From: Burkholderiales bacterium
GTDB lineage: Bacteria > Pseudomonadota > Gammaproteobacteria > Burkholderiales > Usitatibacteraceae
Reading direction: 5' to 3'
Assembly (NCBI GenBank): GCA_017880705.1
Contig: JADGRS010000191.1
Location: 1-6,475, forward strand
DNA: 6,475 bases
Shown one piece after another: positions 1 through 6,475 of this stretch. The position numbers and the translations under genes were made by a program. Under the pieces are notes generated by a model that ran no database searches, was not told the origin of the DNA, and was given only the letters and a program-made list of their open reading frames with translations. Every line of letters starts with the position of its first letter. Position 1 is the stretch's first letter.

Positions 1-565
1 ACGTTGGGATGCCTCGCGAGCGCGAGCAGCCGGTCGAGCCCGCGGAACGCCTCCGCGTCCTTCTCGCCACTCACGAGGCCGAGGTGATCGAGCACGAGCC
101 GCAGGTTCGGATGGCGCGTCGCGATGGCGTCCATCCGGTCCATGTAGGCGTGATGCACGAGCACCATCGCCGGATGGCCCGCGTGTTCGGCGGCGCCCCA
201 CACCCAGTCGAAGCGCCCGTCGAGGAAGGGCTGCCGCAGCAGTTCCGTGTGGAACGAGAAGCGAAGGCCCAGCATGCCGGGCTGCTCGCGCCAGCGCTCG
301 ACCCGCTCCCTCGCGCCGGGCGAGTCCGGATCGAGGCGGCCCATCACCGCGAAGCGCCGCGGATGCGACTTCGACGCCGCGAGGGCGAGGTCGTTGCGAT
401 CGCCTTCCCACGACGGCGGCACGAGGATCGTGCGGTCGACTCCCGCTTCGTCCATGCGCGCCAGCACGGTGGCGACGTCGAGCGCCTGGCCGTGGGCGCG
501 CGCACGCGCCGGCCACGGCCGCTCGGGAGTGTTTTCGGCCCAGATGTGGACCTGGGAATCGACGA

Positions 566-569
<4 letters not shown>
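1..569 (-). CDS. Amidohydrolase_2 family (COG3618-like) TIM-barrel hydrolase, 3' end outside the window
   Basis: This reading frame begins at a GTG and stays open for 189 codons to the window edge, so the C-terminal part is missing (family members are usually about 270-300 residues). The protein starts MIVDSQVHIW, the first barrel strand typical of amidohydrolase_2 proteins. It continues with RMDEAGVDRTILVPPSW (about residues 38-54), GRLDPDSPG (77-85), GMLGLRFSF (98-106), VLVHHAY (136-142) and LVLDHLGL (158-165), all in the usual order. The family includes lactonases, decarboxylases and other hydrolases of small carboxylic acids; the substrate here cannot be told. The usual first-strand H-x-H is Q6-x-H8. 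The GTG is chosen because it puts the strand-1 motif at the N-terminus, as in relatives, and because it overlaps the stop of the upstream aldolase-family gene in GTGA, which implies translational coupling. The family call is firm; the reaction is unknown. Confidence 0.88.
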
Positions 570-1357
<788 letters not shown>

Positions 1358-1364
1358 TGCTCGG

Positions 1365-1371
1365 TCTCCTT
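1365..1371 (-). promoter_or_regulatory. Ribosome binding site of the aldolase/adducin gene
   Basis: On the minus strand the sequence TAAGGAGACCGAGCAATG joins the tcuB stop (TAA) to the aldolase-family ATG. AAGGAGA is a near-perfect Shine-Dalgarno, 7 bases before the start. Because it uses the last two bases of the tcuB stop codon, a ribosome ending tcuB would sit over it, which favours coupled translation. It settles the start of the downstream gene. Confidence 0.8.
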
Positions 1372-2512
1372 ACTCCGATCCGATTTCCGGGAGCGGCCGG
1401 CGCCGCTCGATGTGGAAGCGCGTGAGCGCCGCGAAGCGATAGAGGGCGTGCACGAACTTTCCGTGCGGCAGGCTCAGGAACAGCGCGAGCACCGCGCCGA
1501 GGTGCACCGCGAGAATGATCCCCATCGCGCGCGTCTCGCGCAACGCGAGGAGCAGCAATCCGCTGAGGCTGACCAGGAAGAGCAGCGCGAGAAAGGCGAG
1601 ATCCATCCCGTCCTGCGAGGGATCGACGAGGAGCGGGTCGCGGCGGCGCTTGAGCCAGAGAAGCCCCGCAGGCCCGGCGAGGAGACCCACGCCCCCAACC
1701 GTGCCCAGCAGCACCGGCAGGCTCCAGAACCCGTAGGGCGCCTTCCATCCGAAGCCGTAGTGGTAAAGCGTCGCCACGCAGGTCGCGGCGAAGCAAAGCA
1801 TGAAGCCGTGGAACGTGAGGTGGTGGAAATTCCGGCGCGCGAACGAGGGCTTCTCGTCGGGATACGTGCAGCCTGCGCCGCCGCCGTCGAGATACTTGAG
1901 GGTGAGCGCGTCCCAGGTGGCGCTTCCCGACGAGCCAGGCGAGACGAATTCGCTTGCGAGCTCGCCCGTGTCGGGCCAGAAGCTCGCGAAGCTCATAGCG
2001 AAGGCGAGGATCACGTAGGCGAACACGACCGCGAATGCGCCCGCCATCGCGCCGTGGGGCAGAACCGCATAGAAGGATCCCTCCGAATCCGGGTAAGCCC
2101 GGAAGAGGCGCGCGGGATCGCCGGCAAGCGCCATCGCCATGAAGAAGAGCGCGAGGCACGCGACGGTGAGAAGCGCGACGGCGAGCCCGTTGCGCTCGAA
2201 GGCGCGGGCGAGAAATGCGGGCCACGCGTAGCGCTTGTACGTTTGCTTGCGCACCTGCGCGAGCACCCGGGGGAAGTTCAGCTGGAACTCGTGCGGCGGC
2301 GCGTACTGGCACGCGTAGAGGCACGAGCCGCAGTTGTGGCAGAGGCTCGCGAGGTAGTGCACGTCGTGCTCCGTGAACGACAGCCTGCGCTCGAGCGCCG
2401 GGAAGACCGCGCAATAGCCTTCGCAATAGCGGCACGCGTTGCAGATCGCGAGCACGCGCTGCGCTTCCTCGATCAGCTCGCCGAGCCTCGGCGACGCCTC
2501 ACCCGCGGACAT
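1370..2512 (-). CDS. tcuB: TcuB-like membrane-bound 4Fe-4S electron-transfer protein (partner of TcuA)
   Basis: The 380-residue product matches TcuB/CitB-domain proteins, which in Salmonella reoxidise the reduced flavin of TcuA and pass electrons to the membrane chain. The N-terminus carries two ferredoxin-like C-x2-C-x2-C-x3-C sets: Cys24, 27, 30, 34 and Cys58, 61, 64, 68, the second followed by PPHEFQLNFPR (72-82). The rest is membrane-embedded, with about six hydrophobic segments near residues 107-130, 154-178, 232-252, 262-285, 303-325 and 331-349. Histidines next to or within these (His153, 230, 231, 235, 251, 337, 350, 355) are candidate heme ligands, an inference from the family. The start at 2512 is chosen because GGAGAGGAGG lies 9 bases upstream and the longer in-frame extension to 2617 is only Arg/Ser-rich sequence inside tcuA. 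The gene overlaps tcuA by 14 bases. The same domain forms the C-terminal half of CobZ, but here it is a separate gene. Confidence 0.92.
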   Translation of the reverse strand: MSAGEASPRLGELIEEAQRVLAICNACRYCEGYCAVFPALERRLSFTEHDVHYLASLCHNCGSCLYACQYAPPHEFQLNFPRVLAQVRKQTYKRYAWPAFLARAFERNGLAVALLTVACLALFFMAMALAGDPARLFRAYPDSEGSFYAVLPHGAMAGAFAVVFAYVILAFAMSFASFWPDTGELASEFVSPGSSGSATWDALTLKYLDGGGAGCTYPDEKPSFARRNFHHLTFHGFMLCFAATCVATLYHYGFGWKAPYGFWSLPVLLGTVGGVGLLAGPAGLLWLKRRRDPLLVDPSQDGMDLAFLALLFLVSLSGLLLLALRETRAMGIILAVHLGAVLALFLSLPHGKFVHALYRFAALTRFHIERRRPLPEIGSE

Positions 2513-3893
2513 GGCGTGCCGCCTCCTCTCCCGCGATGCGCCCGAACGTCGTTCCGATCGCCATGCCGATCCCCGCGAGATAGCCCTTCCCGAGCACGTT
2601 GCCCGCCATGATCTCACCCGCCGCGAAGATGTTGGCCGAAGGCCTGCCGTCGGCCATCAGCATGCGCGCCTTCGCGTCGGTCGCCACCCCGAGATAGGTG
2701 AACGTGATGCCGGGGCGCAGCGGGTAGGCATAGTACGGCGGCGAGTCGATCGCGCGCGCCCAGTGCGTCTTGGGCGGCGCGAGGCCCTCGGTGCGGCAGT
2801 CGTCGAGTATCGTGTGGTCGAAGGTGCCCGGGCGCACCGCGGCGTTGAATTGCGCGACGGTCGCCTCGAGCGCGGCGCCGTCGAGTCCCAGCGCGCTTGC
2901 GAGCTCCCCGAGGGACGCGGCCTTCACCGGCGCGTACACCGGGGGCATGAACTTGCCCATGGACTTGTGATCGATGATCGAGAATCCCAGCTGGTCCGGC
3001 TGCCCCGCGACCAGCCGCCCCCAGATCGCGTAGCGCTTCGGCCAGAAGTCCTCGCCCTCGTCGGAGAAGCGCTGCGCGTGCTTGTTCACCACGATGCCGA
3101 GCGACACCGCATCCACGCGCGTGACGATCCCTCCGTCGAATTTCGGCGCGCGCGCGTCGATCGCGACACAATGCCCCTGCATGGCGTCGCTCACCTGCTT
3201 CGCGCCCTTGGCGAGCAGCAGCTTCAGGACGACGCCCATGTTGTACGGCGTGCCGCGCACGATGAAGTTGTCGGCGGGCGGTCCCCATGCTTCGCGCAGC
3301 CAGGCGAGGTTCGATTCGAATCCCCCCGATGCGGCGACCAGCGCCTTGGCGCGCAGGCGCTGCCGCGCGCCCTCGCGCCGCACCGTCGCGGCGATGAAGC
3401 GGTCCCCCTCGATTTCGAGGTCGATCGCCTCCGTGTCGTAGCAGGTCTCGACGCCCATCGCCGCCGCCGCGGCGTAATACGCGTTCACCAGCGCCTTGCC
3501 GCCGCCGAGGAAGAATGCGTTGGTGCGCGACAGGTGCAGCGTGCCTCCCAGGGGCGCCTGGAAGCGCACGCCGTGCTGCTTCATCCACGGAAGGTGGCCC
3601 TCGGTCCCGCGGATGGTCAGGCGCGCGAGCGCCTCGTCGGTGAGTCCGCCCGTGACCTTGAGGAGGTCCTGCCAATACTCTTCCTCGGTGTAGGCGCCGG
3701 TGAGCACGTCGAGCGGCCCCGCGTGCATGGTGCGCATGTTGCGCGTATGGCGGCTGTTGCCGCCGCGGAAATGGATCGGCGCGGACTCGACGACGAGGAC
3801 GCCGAGGCCCGCCTTCCGCGCGGCGAGCGCGGCGCACAGCCCCGCGTTGCCGCCGCCCAGGATCAGCAGGTCGTAGATGCGCGATGAATCCAT
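2499..3893 (-). CDS. tcuA: TcuA-like FAD-dependent tricarballylate dehydrogenase family flavoprotein
   Basis: This encodes 464 residues, close to the usual length of TcuA (about 465). TcuA oxidises tricarballylate to cis-aconitate with FAD as acceptor; related flavoproteins include fumarate reductases and 3-ketosteroid dehydrogenases. The N-terminal dinucleotide-binding motif is LLILGGGNAGLCAALAA (9-25), ending in an acidic residue at VVES (34-37). RGGNSRHTRNMR (43-54) is typical of this branch. ASGGFESN (188-195) and QRFSDEGEDFW (274-284) belong to the capping/active-site region, and AAGEIMAGNVLGKGYLAGIG (424-443) is the C-terminal FAD-binding end. No Tat or Sec signal is seen, so it is probably cytoplasmic and docks on membrane-bound TcuB, encoded by the overlapping next gene. 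The ATG at 3893 is chosen because the FAD motif then begins at the normal distance; an in-frame GTG lies directly before it, and a TTG at 3935 would overlap dnaE. The true substrate in this operon may differ from tricarballylate. Confidence 0.92.
   Translation of the reverse strand: MDSSRIYDLLILGGGNAGLCAALAARKAGLGVLVVESAPIHFRGGNSRHTRNMRTMHAGPLDVLTGAYTEEEYWQDLLKVTGGLTDEALARLTIRGTEGHLPWMKQHGVRFQAPLGGTLHLSRTNAFFLGGGKALVNAYYAAAAAMGVETCYDTEAIDLEIEGDRFIAATVRREGARQRLRAKALVAASGGFESNLAWLREAWGPPADNFIVRGTPYNMGVVLKLLLAKGAKQVSDAMQGHCVAIDARAPKFDGGIVTRVDAVSLGIVVNKHAQRFSDEGEDFWPKRYAIWGRLVAGQPDQLGFSIIDHKSMGKFMPPVYAPVKAASLGELASALGLDGAALEATVAQFNAAVRPGTFDHTILDDCRTEGLAPPKTHWARAIDSPPYYAYPLRPGITFTYLGVATDAKARMLMADGRPSANIFAAGEIMAGNVLGKGYLAGIGMAIGTTFGRIAGEEAARHVRG
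2522..2531 (-). promoter_or_regulatory. Ribosome binding site of tcuB inside the 3' end of tcuA
   Basis: The minus strand reads GGAGAGGAGG followed by nine bases and ATG (2510-2512). It is a strong Shine-Dalgarno lying wholly within the tcuA coding sequence, where it encodes part of the C-terminal GEEAA. It decides the tcuB start and shows that the 14-base tcuA/tcuB overlap is real. Confidence 0.8.
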
Positions 3894-3918
3894 CACCTCG
3901 CCCTGGGGCCCGCCTCTT
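3894..3918 (-). promoter_or_regulatory. 25-base dnaE-tcuA junction with tcuA ribosome binding site, no terminator
   Basis: The minus strand reads AAGAGGCGGG, then CCCCAGGGCGAGGTG, then the ATG of tcuA. AGGG lies 7 bases before the ATG and is the best-spaced Shine-Dalgarno-like element; GAGG is only 2 bases away, too close to serve that ATG. There is no room for a hairpin plus U-tract, so no intrinsic terminator separates dnaE from tcuA, and no promoter can be recognised in the gap itself. Any separate tcuA promoter would have to lie inside dnaE. Confidence 0.55.
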
Positions 3919-6475
3919 CTAGTAGACCACTTCAACGTTCTTCTCGTCGAGCCACTCCGCCAGCGAGTCGAGGAGCGGCCCCGACACCTTCACCTTGCAG
4001 CTCTCGGGCAGACGAATGTCGCACTCCCCCTGCGCGTTGCGGTAGCGGATCGCGACGTGGCACTTGCCGCCCGCGTACTGCGCGAGGAGCGATTTCAGCT
4101 TCGCGGAATCGGCCTGTCCGTTGATGCACAGGCGCAGGAGCCGCGCGTGGGCCCCGCGCACTTCCGCGAGATCCATCAGCTGGTCGGCGGTGATGCGCAG
4201 GCCGCCCGAGAACTCGTCGGGAAAGATCCTGCCCTTCACGACGATCACCTGGTCCTCCTGCACCACCGAGCGCTTCTCGTGGAAGAGCTCGCCGAAGACG
4301 ACGACCTCGACGCGCGCGCTGCCGTCGTCCAGCGTGAGGATCGCCATGCGGCCGCGCCGCGAGTTGCGCATCTGCACGCCGTAGATCACGCCCGCGAGCA
4401 TCACCGGCTCCATGCTCGGCGCCAGGTTCGCGAGGGGCGTGCGCGCGAAGCGGCGCAGCTCCTCGCGGTAGGCGTTGAAGGGATGGCCGCTGAGATAGAA
4501 GCCCAGGCTCTGCTTTTCGTTCACGAGCCGCTCGCGCTCGCCCCACATGGGCGCGCGGACGAGCTCGATCGATTGCACGGCGCCGCTCGCATCGCCGAAC
4601 AGGTTCGTCTGCGAGGCGAAATGCTCGGCGTGGTCCGCGGCGTCGATGGCCGCGCCGAGGGACGCGAGGAGGCTCGCGCGGTTCGTTTCGATCGCGTCGA
4701 AGGCGCCGGCGCGGATCATGGCCTCCATCGCGCGGCGGTTCACGATGCGCCGGTCGACGCGCCGGCAGAAATCGGCGAGATCGGTGAAGGGGCCCGCCTC
4801 CTCGCGCGCTTTCACGAGGTTCTGGATCGCCTGCTGGCCGGTGCCCTTCACCGCGCCCAGGCCATAGCGGATGCGCCTGGCGTCGAGAGGCACGAAGCGA
4901 TAGTCGGAAGCGTTCACATCCGGCGGCAGGATCTCGAGGCCGTGGGCCTTGGCGTCGTCGTGGAATATCTGCACCTTGTCGGTGTCGTCCATCACCGCCG
5001 ACAGGTTGGCCGCCATGAACGCGGCGAGATGATGCGCCTTGAGGTATGCCGTCTGGTAGGCGACGAGCGCGTAGGCCGCGGCGTGCGACTTGTTGAAGCC
5101 GTAGCCGGCGAACTTCTCCATCAAGTCGAAGATCTGGTCGGCTTTCGCGGCGGTGAGGCCGTTCTTCGCGGCGCCCGCCTTGAAGATGGCGCGCTGCGCG
5201 GCCATCTCCTCGGCCTTCTTCTTGCCCATCGCCCGCCGCAACAGGTCCGCGCTGCCGAGGGTGTAGCCGCCCAGCACCTGCGCGATCTGCATCACCTGTT
5301 CCTGGTACACCATGATCCCGTAGGTCGGCCCGAGGATCGGCTCGAGGCGCGCGTCGGGATAGTCGACGCGCTGGCGCCCGTGCTTCCTCTCGATGAAGTC
5401 GGGGATGAGGTCCATCGGGCCCGGACGATAGAGCGCGACCAGCGCGATCACCTCGTCGAAGCGGTCGGGCTTCAGGCGCTTGATGAGGTCCCTCATGCCG
5501 CGCGATTCGAGCTGGAACACCGCGGTCGAGTCGCCGCGCGACAGGAGCTTGTAGGTCTCCGGATCGTCGAGGGGAATCCTCTCGAGGTCGAAATCCCCGT
5601 GGCCGAGAAGCTTCACGTAGCGCACCGCCCAATCGAGGATGGTGAGCGTCGTGAGGCCGAGGAAGTCGAACTTGACGAGTCCCGCGAGCTCGACGTCGTC
5701 CTTGTCGAACTGGCTCACCATCGCGGTGGAATTCTCCGCGCAGTAGAGCGGCGTGAAATCCGTGAGCTTGCCCGGCGCGATGATGACCCCGCCCGCGTGC
5801 ATGCCGACGTTGCGCGCGAGGCCCTCGAGGGCGCGGGCGAGGTCGATCAGCTCCCGCACCTCCTCCTCGCCGTTCATGAGGGCCTTCAGCTGCGGCTCGG
5901 CGACGAGGGCCTTCTCGAGGGTGATGCCCAGCTCGAAGGGAATCAGCTTCGCGATGCGGTCGACCTCCCCGTACGGCATCGAGAGCACGCGCCCCACGTC
6001 GCGCACCACGGCCTTCGCGGCCATGGTGCCGAAGGTCACGATCTGCGAGACGCACTGCGCGCCGTACTTCTCCTTCACGTAGTCGATCACGCGATCGCGC
6101 CCGTCCTGGCAGAAGTCGATGTCGAAGTCGGGCATCGAGACGCGCTCGGGATTGAGGAAGCGCTCGAAGAGGAGGTCGTAGGCGAGCGGGTCGAGGTCGG
6201 TGATGCCGAGCGAGTAGGCGACAAGCGAGCCCGCTCCGGAGCCGCGCCCCGGGCCCACGGGCACGCCATGGGTCTTCGCCCAGTTGATGAAGTCCGCGAC
6301 GATGAGGAAGTAGCCGGCGAATCCCATCTGGATGATGGTCTTCACCTCGAACTCGAGGCGCTCGCGATAGCGGCGCTCGGCCTCGTGCCGCGCGCCTTCC
6401 TGCGGATAAAGCTGCGCGAGGCGCCGCTCGAGCCCCGCGCCCGATTGCGCCCGCAGGAACTCCTCTACAGACTCG
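3919..6475 (-). CDS. dnaE: DNA polymerase III alpha subunit, 5' end outside the window
   Basis: This is the catalytic subunit of the replicative polymerase. The frame is open from the window edge (first full codon at 6474) for 851 residues to a TAG; about 310 N-terminal residues (PHP domain and start of the palm) are missing compared with the 1160-residue E. coli protein. Residues are counted from the edge. VGPGRGSGAGSLVAYSLGITDLDP and PDFDIDF carry two catalytic aspartates, Asp116 and Asp118 (codons 6127-6129 and 6121-6123). The third is Asp270 in KFDFLGL (5665-5667). The fingers region includes TYGIMVYQEQVMQIAQVL and EKFAGYGFNKSHAAAYALV. YGLGAVKGTG marks the helix-hairpin-helix, QTNLF (622-626; 4597-4611) is the beta-clamp-binding motif, an OB-fold follows at about 690-735, and the tau-binding tail ends NVEVVY. 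A GTG at 6345 is an internal Val, not the start. The gene looks intact in the part seen. Confidence 0.97.
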   Translation of the reverse strand, partial: ESVEEFLRAQSGAGLERRLAQLYPQEGARHEAERRYRERLEFEVKTIIQMGFAGYFLIVADFINWAKTHGVPVGPGRGSGAGSLVAYSLGITDLDPLAYDLLFERFLNPERVSMPDFDIDFCQDGRDRVIDYVKEKYGAQCVSQIVTFGTMAAKAVVRDVGRVLSMPYGEVDRIAKLIPFELGITLEKALVAEPQLKALMNGEEEVRELIDLARALEGLARNVGMHAGGVIIAPGKLTDFTPLYCAENSTAMVSQFDKDDVELAGLVKFDFLGLTTLTILDWAVRYVKLLGHGDFDLERIPLDDPETYKLLSRGDSTAVFQLESRGMRDLIKRLKPDRFDEVIALVALYRPGPMDLIPDFIERKHGRQRVDYPDARLEPILGPTYGIMVYQEQVMQIAQVLGGYTLGSADLLRRAMGKKKAEEMAAQRAIFKAGAAKNGLTAAKADQIFDLMEKFAGYGFNKSHAAAYALVAYQTAYLKAHHLAAFMAANLSAVMDDTDKVQIFHDDAKAHGLEILPPDVNASDYRFVPLDARRIRYGLGAVKGTGQQAIQNLVKAREEAGPFTDLADFCRRVDRRIVNRRAMEAMIRAGAFDAIETNRASLLASLGAAIDAADHAEHFASQTNLFGDASGAVQSIELVRAPMWGERERLVNEKQSLGFYLSGHPFNAYREELRRFARTPLANLAPSMEPVMLAGVIYGVQMRNSRRGRMAILTLDDGSARVEVVVFGELFHEKRSVVQEDQVIVVKGRIFPDEFSGGLRITADQLMDLAEVRGAHARLLRLCINGQADSAKLKSLLAQYAGGKCHVAIRYRNAQGECDIRLPESCKVKVSGPLLDSLAEWLDEKNVEVVY

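Noticed and set aside
2614..3837. 407-codon minus-strand frame within tcuA
   Set aside because: It is an Arg/Ala/Gly-rich shifted frame inside a gene whose correct frame is fully conserved; no start signal or motif supports it.
2439..3887. 482-codon open frame on the plus strand opposite tcuA
   Set aside because: It is antisense to an intact TcuA with FAD motifs at both ends; its own sequence is Arg/His/Val-rich and shows no family motif.
3932..6055. 707-codon open frame on the minus strand, shifted relative to dnaE
   Set aside because: It is an alternative frame within dnaE, composed mostly of Arg, Gly, Pro and Ala. The dnaE frame carries all polymerase motifs without interruption, so this is not a frameshifted or overlapping gene.
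6346..6475. Possible truncated dnaE starting at the GTG at 6345, with a separate upstream region
   Set aside because: The dnaE frame stays open through 6346-6474 and the translation (ESVEEFLRAQ ... YRERLEFEV) continues the conserved DnaE region before IIQMGFAGYF, so the gene simply runs past the edge.

Overview
The window is GC-rich (roughly two-thirds G+C by eye) and densely packed, and every supported gene lies on the minus strand. It reads right to left as dnaE, then tcuA, tcuB, a class II aldolase/adducin-family gene and an amidohydrolase. The DnaE sequence is clearly proteobacterial. Together with the base composition and the tcuAB/aldolase/amidohydrolase company, this suggests a betaproteobacterium (Burkholderiales-like). 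That assignment is an inference, because there is no rRNA or other decisive marker.

Region by region: 3919-6475 holds the 3' two-thirds to three-quarters of dnaE, the replicative DNA polymerase III alpha subunit; its N-terminal PHP region lies beyond the right edge. After a 25-base gap with no terminator comes tcuA (2499-3893), a flavoprotein of the fumarate reductase/tricarballylate dehydrogenase family. tcuB (1370-2512) overlaps its end by 14 bases and encodes a membrane protein with two 4Fe-4S motifs that would take electrons from TcuA. A 12-base gap with a strong ribosome binding site leads to the aldolase/adducin gene (566-1357). Its stop overlaps, in a GTGA, the GTG start of an amidohydrolase_2 gene (1-569), which runs off the left edge.

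The four genes after dnaE look like one translationally coupled catabolic operon. TcuA and TcuB would form a membrane-linked dehydrogenase that desaturates a carboxylic acid and passes electrons to the respiratory chain. The two further enzymes are not needed for known tricarballylate catabolism, in which the product, cis-aconitate, enters the citric acid cycle directly. They suggest a different or wider substrate. Both depart from classical active sites: the aldolase homologue has Gly where L-fuculose-phosphate aldolase has its catalytic Glu, and the amidohydrolase has Q-x-H where a metal-binding H-x-H is usual. No transporter, regulator, RNA gene, mobile element, repeat array or CRISPR was seen, and there is no gene-free stretch longer than 25 bases.
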